A stretch of DNA of 43,923 nucleotides from Pezicula radicicola (Eukaryota > Ascomycota > Leotiomycetes > Helotiales > Dermateaceae). Every line of letters begins with the position of its first letter. Positions within the stretch are counted from its first letter, which is position 1. The notes beneath the pieces were generated by a model, which saw only the letters and a list, made by a program, of their open reading frames with translations, was not told the DNA's origin and did not search any database. A program made the position numbers and the translations under genes. This document shows positions 23,124 to 33,800 of the stretch, in pieces. The stretch is from NCBI GenBank assembly GCA_003008705.1, contig PDUO01000011.1:3265-47187 (forward strand), in the 5' to 3' direction.

Positions 23124-24761
23124 AGTAAGTATATAGAGGCCGAGGAGATATACTAGTAGATATTAGAGCTAAGGGAGAAGGTACTTAGTATAGAGTACCC
23201 GTTAATACTCTATAGTATAGGAAACCTTGTATTAGTACTTAATAACTAGAGTAAGTATATAGAGGCCGAGGAGATATACTAGTAAGAGCTTGAGTTTTAT
23301 ACTAAGGTACTTAGTATAAAGTACCTATTAATACTTAATAGTATAAATAACCTTATAAAAGTACTTTATTACTAGGGTAAGTATATAGAGGCCGGGGAAA
23401 TATACTAGTAGATACTAGAGCTAAGGGTAAAGGTACTTAGTATAGAGTACCTATTAATACTTATAAGTATAAATAACTTTATATTAGTACTTAATAACTA
23501 GGGTAAGTATATAGAGGCCGAGGAGATATACCGGTAAGAGCTTAAGCTTTAGATAAAGGTACTTAGTATAGAGTACCTATTGATACTCGATAGTATAAAT
23601 AACCTTATAGTAGTACTTAATAACTAGAGTAAGTATATAGAGGCTAAGGAGATATACTAGTAGATACTATAGCTAAGGGTAAAGGTACTTAGTATAGAGT
23701 ATCTATTAATACTCGATAGTATAGATAACCTTATATTAGTACTTAATAACTAGGGTAAGTATATAGAGGCCGAGGAGATATACTAGTAAGAGCTTAAGCT
23801 TTAGGTAAAGGTACTTAGTATAGAGTACCTATTAATACTTATAAGTATAAACAACCTTATATTAGTACTTAATAACTAGGGTAAGTATATAGAGACTAGG
23901 GAGATATACTAGTAGATACTATAGCTAAAGGTAAAGGTACTTAGTATAGAGTACCTATTAATACTCGGGAGTATAAATAACCTCTTAGAAGTACTTTATT
24001 ACTAGGGTAAGTATATAGAGACTAAGGAGATATACTAGTAAATACTAGAGCTTTATATAAAGGTACTTAGTATAGAGTATCTATTAATACTCGTAAGTAT
24101 AAATAACCTTGTATTAGTATTTAATAACTAGAGTAAGTATATAGAGGCTAGAGAGATATACTAGTAGATACTATAGCTAAAGGTAAAGGTATTTAGTATA
24201 GAGTACCTATCGATACTTAGGAGTATAAATAACCTCTTAGAAGTACTTTATTACTAGAGTAAGTATATAGAGGCTAAGGAGATATACTAGTAAATACTAG
24301 AGTTTTATATAAAGATACTTAGTATAGAGTATCTATTAATACTTATAAGTATAAATAACCTTATATTAATACTTAATAACTAGAGTAAGTATATAGAGGC
24401 TAAGGAGATATACTAGTAGATATTATAACTAAGGGTAAAGGTACTTAGTATAGAGTATCTATTAATACTTAATAGTATAAATAATCTTATAGTAGTTTTT
24501 AATAGCTAGGGTAAGTATATAGAGGCTAAGGAGATATACTAGTAGATACTAGAGCTTTATATAAAGGTACTTGGTATAGAGTACCTATTGATACTTATAA
24601 GTATAAATAACCTTATATTAGTACTTAATAACTAGGGTAAGTATATAGAGGCCGAGGAGATATACTAGTAAGAGCTTGAGCTTTAGGTAAAGGTACTTAG
24701 TATAGAGTATCTATTAATACTCGATAGTATAAATAACCTTATAGTAGTACTTAATAGCTAG
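23124..24761 (+). repeat. 13 x 126-bp tandem array encoding 42-residue TPRs
   Basis: The marker gtaagtatatagaggc (with small variants) begins a unit at 23124 and then every 126 bases exactly, giving 13 complete units before the motif breaks off at 24762. Each unit encodes the TPR consensus KYIEAEEIYQQxLxLxxKVL, then SIEYxLILxSINNLxxVLNN. Unit-to-unit differences are nearly all C/T or G/A. A dimer pattern is visible: units 7-8 and 9-10 (23880-24131 and 24132-24383) resemble each other as pairs. The repeats form the sensor end of the receptor. Confidence 0.95.
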
Positions 24762-24790
24762 GGTAAGTAGTAGACGTTGTTACTATATAG

Positions 24791-27156
24791 ATAGTACTTA
24801 GCGAGGAATAAATTATAAAGATATATTTAACTAAATCTAACTATTTTACCTTCTACCTCTACCTTTAAATTCCCTTATATATTACCTTATATTCTAACTT
24901 ATTCTAGAAGTTCCTAAGTTACTTTATAATCTCTTATATATAGTATACTATAATCTATCTATATTAGTATTCAATATTGAATTTATATATAATTAAGTTA
25001 TAAATATAGATTGAATTATATATAAGTAACTCTTATACTCTCTAATTATACTATACTTAACTTATTAACTAAATTATTACTACTATATTAAGGGCTAACT
25101 ACTATAGAGGCGTTACTATAAGAACTAATATACTATAGTTATTATAGTTACTAGGATTACTACTATCTAATAGATTTAAAATTCCTCGGAAATTATCTAA
25201 TACTATAGCTTAGTACTACTACTAGGAGAAAAGTTAAAGAAGCTTATATTAAATAATACCTAGAATATATTAGTAATAATTAGAAAAGGGATTAATAATG
25301 AATATAAATAAATATCCTAGATAAGAAAGTAAGCCCTAGTATAGAGATAGTCTTTATAGTTATATTATTAACTTAGGTAGCTTTTCTAATCTATATAGTA
25401 ATTTAACTATTATATTAAGTAATAGTATTAAAGGCCTATTTTATTATTAGTATAATATCTCCTACTTCTATTAATAAAGCTAACTAGATTAATCTTATTT
25501 CAAAGTCTCTTCTTAAGAGCCCTTAATCTTAAATAAAGGTACTTTAATAATATAATCTATAAGTAGAAGGCTCTCCTAGTTTATTTCGATAATATAATTA
25601 ACCTAGTAGAAAGGGATATATTCTTATTAAAGAATATCTTATACTCTTGAATGAGATTTATTATTATTTCTACTATAATTACTAGTATCTCTGAAAAATA
25701 AATAGTATACCTTATAAGCTTATATATTATAAAATAATCTAGCTATAGGATTTCTAGTAGTATTCAATTCTAAGGGCTTAGTATTTATCTCCTTTACTTA
25801 GGTATTATTTATACCTTTTTTATATCTTGAATAAGATTATACTATAACTAGAGTAATATATTATAAAGGGTAATAACCTTCTTAATCAATATAGTATAAA
25901 ATATAAAGGGATTATTAAGATATAAGTAAGCTAAATTTAATAGTAAGTATTTTAAGGATAGTAGTAAGTTGAAGTAAAGAATAATAAGACTTTTAAGGGG
26001 AGTCTAGATTATATAGAATCCTAATCTATACTATATATAAAAGGTTCTAATATTATTGGTATAACTAAGAAGTAGGTCTAGCTTAACTAGTTCTTTAATT
26101 AGAAATTAAAAGTTTAAACCTAACTATTTAGTATCTATATATATAATAAGACTACTACTTACTAAAATTCTCTAGTTCTCTATTAATATCTCTAGTATCT
26201 TAATAACTAAAAAATCTATTTATATCTTATACTATAGAGCTTTAGAAAATAACTAGAATCTTAAATCAATTAGAGAGTTATTTATATACTCTAAGTTTTA
26301 TAAGATCTCTCTCTCCTAGTAAGAATCTAGTTGAAATTAGTAAGCTAGCTCTATTAATTCAAATATTAGTATCTATATAACTAGAATTTCAGGTACTAGA
26401 TCTTATTATAAATTATAAGAATTAATAGATAAATTAGTAACGTTTATATACCCTATTGTATAGCTCTTATATAGAGATATATTCTATAGTTTAGTTATTA
26501 TTATCTTCTTATAGTTAGATAAATAAGAAGTTAAATCTTTAGGTATTACTATTATACCTTGATAGATATAATTATAATATATATTATAATTATTTAAACT
26601 TCTATTACTTTATCTCAAAGAGCTAGGTATATCCTTATAATAATTTAGTTCTAGGGGTATTACTACTTAGTTTAAAGTCTAATTTTAGTATAAATATTTT
26701 TAGGTTATTAGTTATAGATAAGGAGGGGTAAAATACTTATCTCTAAGGGGAGGTTTATTTACTACCTAGTAGAGAATTAAACTTAATGAAAGTTTACTAT
26801 ATTTAGATTAGTAGTCTACTCTATTAATATTAAGACTACTTTAATTTAATTTTAGATACTAACTATATAGTATATATAAAGTCTTAAGATTAAGAATACC
26901 CTCTTATAGATATTTCTTAATATTTTATTTACCCTTAGTAATACTAGAAGATAGCTTATAAATAGCCTTACTAGATACTAGGTATCTAAGGGAAGACTAT
27001 ATATAATTACTAGATAGGACTAATTCAACCCTAAGAATTATATCTTCTCTACTCTAGCTTAACCTTATAAAAGAAGATTTAGATATAAATGAAAGCCTCC
27101 TCCTAACTATATTATACTATCTCTATCTTACTATACCTTTATAATTAACTTAAAAT
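24791..27156. other. No assignable gene between two receptor relics
   Basis: The first ~70 bases probably hold the decayed C-terminal end of the TPR receptor. Beyond that I see no domain motif on either strand; the interval is typical AT-rich RIP sequence. A short coding-like frame precedes the phosphorylase domain that starts near 27157. Confidence 0.5.
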
Positions 27157-27877
27157 AAATATATTATTAGATGGATTTATACTCTACTAGTAGAATTAGT
27201 TACTACTAAAGAGATAATAGATAAGGGATATAAGGATCTATTATAAGATATAACTAATACTAACTTATATTTATTTAGTTATATTAGGGGTATAATATAG
27301 TTATTATATATCTACCTACTAGATAGCTAGATACTAATTCTATAGTTAAAGTTATAAGCTAGATAAAGTTGAGATTTCCTTTGATTTAATTTAGTTTAAT
27401 AGTAGAGATTAGTAGTAGTATCCTAAGTATAGAAGTAGATATATAACTAGGTAATATTATAATTAACTAACTATACTTATAATATAATAGGGTTATTTAA
27501 TATAACCTTAGGAAGAATAGGATAGAAGGGTATTTTATAAGAACTAGGAACTTGAATATACTACTAATAGGTTTACTTACTACTCTTACTAAGCTCTGAT
27601 TGAATTATATATAATAATATATCAAGCTTTTAAAGTACCTCTCTATACTTAACTATCTACCGGAATTTATTACTATATAAGCCGATATATAATCACGTTG
27701 GATAATCTATCTATAAGGAGTATAGTAAAAATAAAGAGGCTATAAGGATTCCGTACTAGAATATAGATATAGCTTTATACTTCGGGACTATTACTTCTAG
27801 AAATCAGGTTATAAAGGATACTATAATTAGAGATTGATTTAGTATAGAGTTTAGTAGGATTCTTTATTTCGAGATAA
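27157..27877 (+). pseudogene. Truncated nucleoside phosphorylase domain of a second NLR-type gene
   Basis: The domain begins with WIYTLLVEL at 27172 (family WICALPxEL) and continues NTNLYLFSY, GYNIVIIYLPTR, TNSIVKVIS, LRFPLI, FSLIVEISSSILSIEVDI-(Q)-LGNIII, EGYFIRTRNLN (family RTGxLN), LTTLTKL, LYKPIYNHVG and ALYFGTITSRNQVIKDTIIRD then F-SIEFSRILYFEI. This is the same phosphorylase fold as at 20.8 kb but clearly a different gene. It changes frame at least once, near 27670. It stops right after FEI, so the end of the domain (EAAGL...CDYADSHK) and all downstream receptor parts are missing. At that point sequence of an oppositely oriented receptor begins. Confidence 0.82.
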
Positions 27878-27885
27878 GAGATAAT

Positions 27886-29420
27886 CCTAGTTAATATTAT
27901 TAAAGATTAAGAGCTAGTACTTATTAGAGGATAGGGATAACCATTGAAGAATACCTCTTATTACTACCTTAACGTTGACTTTCGCCTATATTACTTTAAT
28001 TATATTAGCTTTCAATTTATATAGTAGTAGTTTATAAGTAATACTTATTAATAACTAAGTTAAGCTATCCTAAGAAGATCTATTAATCTATAAAACTATA
28101 CTATACTATACTTTATATCTTTAAGTAAACTCAACTACTAGTTAGATCTTTCCTATCCTACTAAGATTATAAACTATATATACTTTATATTAGCTTAGGT
28201 TTAAAGTCTATAAGCTAAGTTAGAGATATTATTTAAGTTAATCTATCTTATAGTTATATCTAATAAAATAACTTATTAATAGAATACCTTTTAGACTAAA
28301 AGGTACTTTATATTTCTTATTGATTACTAAAAGTATAAATTAGATTCCTAATACTTTAAATATCTAGTTATAAAATCAACCTTTTAGATTAGAAGGTATA
28401 TTTATATTAAGCCTAGGCTAAAACTTACTCTAGTATTGTTTTAACTATCCTCTTTATAATATTAGAAATAGTTATAAAGTCCTCCTCCTTTAGTCTACTA
28501 AATTTATTTATATTAAAGTAGGTTTAAGAGAGTGAAAATTTCTCTATTAACTCTGAGAGGTCGAGGTAGCCTAAGCTTTTACTTACTATAAATTACTATA
28601 CTAACTATTAGTATAGTATTATAAATATAGGAGTTACTTATAGTCCAACTTTACCTATCTATAATACCTCTAATATTACTTAACTTTAGCTTATAGAAGT
28701 AGGTAACCTTAACCTTGTTTATTTATAACCGGGTCTTATTAAACTAATCAATGAGATCCTAAAGGAACTTATTACCTAGCTCAAGAATTTATAATACCTC
28801 TAGTTATACCTAGTCCTCTTTATATTCCCTCCTTACTACTTTAAGTATCTTAGTTAATTTTATCCTCTCTATACCTCTAAAGGGTATACTAAAGAAGACT
28901 AGTCTTATTATATAGTTAAATATACCTAGTTATTTATATTTATAGTTTTAAGCTTTAAGGAGTACCTAATATTATTAGTTATAACTATAAAATATAATTA
29001 AACTAACTAACCTTTAAAACTACTAATCCTATAAAGTAGTAAGCTATAAAAATCAATGGGTAGAATAGGAAGTCCTATAGGATATTATATAAGTAATAGA
29101 TATTTAGTTAAGGAAGGGTATATACCTCTCTCTCTTACTTTAAGGTAAGTAGAAAGTAGTTTATAATAATAGAGGCCTTTTAGTAGATTATATTATCTCT
29201 AAACTATCCTAACTTATATTTATATTATAAGATTCGTGTATTTAGGGTAACTAATAATAGTATATCTAGTATACTAAGCTAGTTAATATACTATAAGTAT
29301 TTAGACTTATACTAACCTTCTTATACTAGGTGTTATTAGAGTAGGTACTAATACTATAGATTATAATAATACTATATCTCGTCTTAGGAATAATTTAAGT
29401 AAGTAGAAATATAGGAGTAG
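27886..29420 (-). pseudogene. NLR-type receptor relic: alpha/beta-hydrolase (DUF676/SERAC1-like) - NB-ARC, truncated
   Basis: Reading downward: a hydrolase-like N-terminal domain shows LFLRRDI (about 29370), NYIIRLVFFSIPFRGIERIK (family GxVFFGTPHRGxERxK, about 28870-28930), LTKILK, LDLIDQFNKTRL-like sequence, KVTYFYK and LRVNREIFTLLN. A linker follows, then an NB-ARC: VYNLSRIGKI at about 28145-28175 (degraded GLGGxGKT; two Gly codons now Ser and Arg, Thr now Ile), LVVEFTQRYK, INRSSQDSLTQ, KVNVKVVIRGILQWLSLSSN and LLIFNNIN (Walker B, family LLIFDNVD). The protein ends there, with no winged-helix or repeat region. The nucleophile elbow of the hydrolase was not placed with confidence. A third, unrelated receptor architecture, tail-to-tail with the truncated phosphorylase. 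Confidence 0.82.
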
Positions 29421-29949
29421 GCTTACTTAATAATCTATACAGGGGACTCTGATAATTCTAGCTTAGCTAGTTAGAGAATACAGAGCCTAGTTATCTATTA
29501 TAGACTGAACCTTACCTTATAAGGACCGAGTATCTTATAGAGCCTGATATAATCTACTTTACTTAGTATTATTCTATATATATTAGCTAAAATTATATAA
29601 TTAGATTAGGCCTTGATATTATCCACCCTATTGATTAGCTTTAATCTTTACTTTTTAGCTATAGTACTATATAAAGTTATTTTTTCTTATTATTATAGTA
29701 TTATTAGTTATTTAAGATAGTTATATACTTATTTTAGCTTAGTTATAAATACTATTAAAACCTATATATAGAGAGGAAATTACTTATTAGATAGAAAATA
29801 ATCAACTCTTATTCCTCTAAGTTATAGTCTACTACTAGCCCCTAAATTAGTTTATAATATATACTATACTTCTTATTAATCTAACTCGTTATTAATAGCT
29901 TCTACTTAGTACTAATCCTACCTCCGTGGTATATACTACTATTATTATA
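29421..29949. other. Intergenic stretch between divergent receptor and SDR relics
   Basis: The receptor at 27886-29420 reads leftward and the dehydrogenase at 29950 reads rightward, so this would have been a shared promoter region, perhaps with the start of the hydrolase domain. No regulatory motif is distinguishable from the AT-rich background. Confidence 0.4.
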
Positions 29950-30880
29950 GTCTTCACTAATAAATCTATACCCTTTAAATCCAAGAAGGATATTCTATTA
30001 CTTAATGAAAAGGTTATTCTAGTAATAGGGGGTAATACTAGCCTAGGGAAGTAATCTATACTTAAATTTATATAGTACTACCTTGTATAGATCTAGCTAG
30101 TAGTATATAATCTTGAGAAAGCTAAGGTAGTAATAGATGAAATCAAGTAGTAGGTCTAAGATATATTACTAATCAAGCTTCTAGAGCTAGACCTTACCTT
30201 GTTTAAGTTAGTCAAGAAGGTAGCTAGGATATTTTCCTTGGAATCGGATTACCTAGATATCCTTATACTTAATACCGGTATTATAGCTACCCTACTAGAC
30301 CTTATTAAAGATAGTTATAAGATCTAATTCGGAACTAACTATATAGACTATATACTCCTAACTAAGCTCTTACTTCTAGTACTCGATAAGACTACTAAGA
30401 GTAGTATTAATATAGATATATATATTGTATTGATATTATTATATAGCTATATATATATACCTAAGGGAGGCTTCTAATTTAAAATACTCAAGATAAATAT
30501 TAATAGTCTAGGGGCTTATAGATAGTATAGGTAGAGTAAGTTAGTGAATATTCTCTAGGCGAGATAACTTACTAAGTTGTATCTATAGTTTATAGTTACT
30601 ATAATCTACCTAGGTATAGTAAGGACGAATCTAATAGTAGGTATAATAAGCTTACTATTAGTTATATAAGTACTAGGTAAAGTTATAAATAAAATAGTAA
30701 CTCCTATTGATCAAGGGGTAAGGAACTAGCTTTAGGTATCTATATCGAAGGATATTAAGAGTAGTAAGTACTATAAGCTAGTTGGTATTAGTAGCTTAGT
30801 GAGTACTTATAGGAAGGATGATAATCTAGTAAAGAAGATCTAGGATTGGATAGAGAAGGAGTTAATCGTTGGCCTTACTT
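29950..30880 (+). pseudogene. Short-chain dehydrogenase/reductase (SDR) relic, full length
   Basis: SDR enzymes reduce or oxidise diverse small molecules with NAD(P)H. One frame covers about 310 codons without an indel: KKDILLLNEKVILVIGGNTS then LGK (the TGxxxGxG cofactor motif, one Gly now Ser), NLEKAKVVIDEIK, KLLELDLTLF, LDILILNTGII (NAG motif), KDSYKI-(Q)-FGTNYIDYILLTKLL, PKGGF, YR-(Q)-SKLVNIL (YxxxK catalytic pair retained), LGIVRTNLI, and DNLVKKI-(Q)-DWIEKEL at the end. The catalytic Ser before the YxxxK appears replaced by Leu. It resembles WW-oxidoreductase/retinol dehydrogenase-type fungal SDRs of about 300-330 residues. No intron is evident. Stops are TAG/TAA at Gln sites. Being a metabolic gene rather than a transposon, it was probably hit because it was duplicated or lay beside repeats. 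Confidence 0.92.
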
Positions 30881-33800
30881 AGTACCTCTCTAATATTAGA
30901 GTTAATACCTTCTTAGTTACTCTTCTATACTAGTGTCTAAGGGATCAGAGGTCTCGAGTATACTTTCTAGTTCCTTATTCAAAGGTAACCTATACTTTAC
31001 CTAAAGCTAGAACTATAATTGAGTAAGAGCTTCGGGGCTAGTAATCCTATCTTACTTATCTAAAATATTACAAGGAAGTATAGATAGTATATCTATCTTA
31101 CTAGCTAGTTACCCTTGATATATTAAGATACCGGAGACTAGATACTTTTACTCTATTTACTCTTATAGTATAGTATTAACTTAAGTTAGATTATTATAGA
31201 AGGAGGATTCTATAATATTAAATTCAATAGTTAGTACTATAGAAATAAAGTAGAGGCTTATCTACTATATATTCACTAAGATCAAGGTTCACAGCCTTTA
31301 GATTATTAATAGCTAGGGGAGTACTATAAGAAGATTAATTATTATTCTTAGTCTATTCTATATATTCATCCTATAAAGACTTGTCTAAGTATTTATTATT
31401 AGTAATAGGATCAATTATACTATCTATAATCGTTGAGCTAACTAGTACTATTAAGTACTAAGATATTTCTTTTATTTTAGGGTTATTTAACTCTAGTAAT
31501 TATATCCTAAGACCTAATAGAAGATTATATATATCTATAGAGGGTTTATTTATAATAGGGCTAGCCTCGTTATAAACTCTTTTATCTATATTATTGTAAG
31601 TTATTAAACCTATAGGATTAGTAATCTCCCTAGAATTAGATACTATAGGCTTATTATCTAGATTATTCTCTATAGGTATTATAACTAGAGTTACTAAGGA
31701 TCTATAGCTAGTAATCTATTATACTACTTCTAAGAATAAATAATAGATAGAAGGGTAGTAGTTAAAGTAATAAGAAATAGTACTTTACTTAAGTTATTAA
31801 ATAAATTGAATAATATTCTAGTATAGTAAGTATTTCAAGAAGTGGAAGAGAGAAGAGTAGATAGGGTTATACCTGAGTTATATTTTCAGTTAGTAAACCA
31901 TTGTATTTAACTTAGTGAGTTTATAGATAGTAAGTCTTGACCTATCTACCGATAGATTGAATAGTCGGGGATATTAGGTTAATAGATTAATATAATAGGA
32001 TTTTATAGTTATAGAATTATATATAACTAATTAGTATACCCTAATCCTATTGGCTATAAACCTATTAGGTAGTGGATTTTAGGGGTTATATTAGAAGGCT
32101 ACCTTTAACCCCTTACTTACTATCCTCCTAATGTTTACTATCTCTATACCTGATATACTCCTTGACTTTTAGCTTGATTAATCTATATATAACTCAGGAC
32201 TACTATTAGATATTTTCTACTATTTATTATAAAGCCCTTGAGCTTTATAGATAAATTAAGAACCTCTATATAGGATAAATATCCAACTATATTATAGGTA
32301 TAGATAAGTAAGTATTAGTAGCCTTCGAGTTACTTAGATAAGTAGATAAAATACTATAAAAATTACCTAGAGAGATTCTATTAATAGTCCTTAAGTAGGT
32401 ATAAGCTCTATACTAGCTATAGTATATTGTAATCTCTAATAAGTATAGATTCTAAGTAGAGCTGATCTAAAGTAATTATATAAAGCTTCGAAGATACTCT
32501 ATAATACTACTATCCTGAAACTCTATAAGAATATTAATATCTAGGTTGAAGATAAATAGTATCTTAAAAGGGTTAAGGTTAAACCTTTCTAATAAACCTA
32601 CTTAAAGTCGATAAGCCCCCTCGACTATATAAGGAGTATCTAAGTATTTCTACTACTTTCTAGAAGAGTAATATCTTTACTATAAGGATATAGGATTTTA
32701 TATAGGAGAACCTAAATCCAAAAGATAACCTAGATTAAAGAAGCTTATACTCTCTTTACTTCCTCTATTCGAGTAACTAAGAGAAGAGAGTCTATAGAGT
32801 TTTAGATTCACTAGAAGCCCTTACTATATATATCTATATAGTAAAGCTAACTAGAAGTCTATAGCTAGGAGATGGATACTTATATCCTACTCTAGATCCT
32901 TAGTAATCAAGGTTATATAAGGAATAAGTAGAGTTCTATTGAATCTATCTCTCTTATAACCAAAGGCGTCTACTCTATTAATATAGATAGTAATAATACT
33001 ATAGACCTTTTATTATTTCACTCCCTCTGAGATATCTTGTAGATTAGTTTATAATTAACCACGGAATTTAATACTCTTAGTTATACTTTGAAAAATAATT
33101 TAGAATATCTTAGAGAACTTTACCTTAATTTTATTAACTAGTTAGAGTAAGATTCAGATAATGATAATAATAGTAATAACTTTAAAAACTTCTTCGTAAG
33201 CTAAGTTCTAAGGTTATCGGCCGATTAATTTAAGAACTAGAGCTATTATATTATATAAAAAGAATACTCTAAGGAGAGAAGAAGGGAAGTAGTATAATAG
33301 TTATAAGTGGTTATAAATAAACTAAATAATAGACTAAGTCTTTATAGTAACTGTCTAGGAACTAATATAGACTATCTAAGGTAGCTAAGTCTAGTTTATA
33401 GGTCTAACCTATTATATTATATACTGAAAAGAACTAACCTTCTTAATAAGGATTTACTTAGTTTCTATATAAGAGTTTCTATAGATACCTTATATAGATT
33501 TAGTTTATATACTTTAGATCTTTATACTTTAAGATATATATTAATATATCTACTACTTCTCTACTTATAGTTATTTAACCTAGAATAAAGAATCTCTTCT
33601 CTCTGATATACTTAATATTAACCTTATAAATATAGAGGAAGTATTTATTGATGGATTGTATAAGTAACTTATATTATATATATTATTTCTACTAAATCAG
33701 GATTCTAAGGTATATTGTTTTTTTACTATAAAGGGTTAGATAGTTATATAATATAATAATAAATCTTTAAGATAAAGGAAAGTAAATATAAGAAAACTTC

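Larger units (their letters stand above)
20768..24790 (+). pseudogene. NLR-type receptor relic: nucleoside phosphorylase - NB-ARC - TPR
   Basis: Genes of this architecture encode fungal STAND receptors thought to act in non-self recognition (heterokaryon incompatibility, defence). Three parts are visible. First, 20768-21660, a PNP_UDP domain: LIVGVRGGV, DIIVSLPTGTYSRVV, SLNK, IISGNKVMKYSITQDKI, FKIEVAGLIDN, LIIRGIYNYIDSYKNK. Second, 21861-22990, NB-ARC: PFSYNRDFIGY, an intact P-loop GLGGVGKT at 21996-22019, Walker B IIIDNIDD around 22230-22250, FITRDQETA and LLLIIMQ (family GLPLAI). Third, 23124-24761, thirteen TPR units. The phosphorylase frame is unbroken for about 300 codons and the NB-ARC-TPR frame for more than 900; the two differ by one step, explained either by an intron (21696-21858) or an indel. 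All stops are at Gln/Trp-type sites. The true start lies at or before 20768 and is not marked by an ATG. Confidence 0.92.

Noticed and set aside
23124..24761. CRISPR-like or satellite array
   Set aside because: The units are contiguous 126-bp repeats with no spacers and encode TPRs in an intact frame after an NB-ARC domain.
27600..27885. Continuation of the - strand NB-ARC gene below 27886
   Set aside because: The frame reads on for a few codons but no longer matches NB-ARC, while the + strand clearly matches the phosphorylase domain here.
8355..30880. A complete Starship element with the NLRs as cargo
   Set aside because: Only the DUF3435 gene supports it; it reads away from the receptors, and no element ends, target duplications or other hallmark cargo were found. 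Kept as a hypothesis only.
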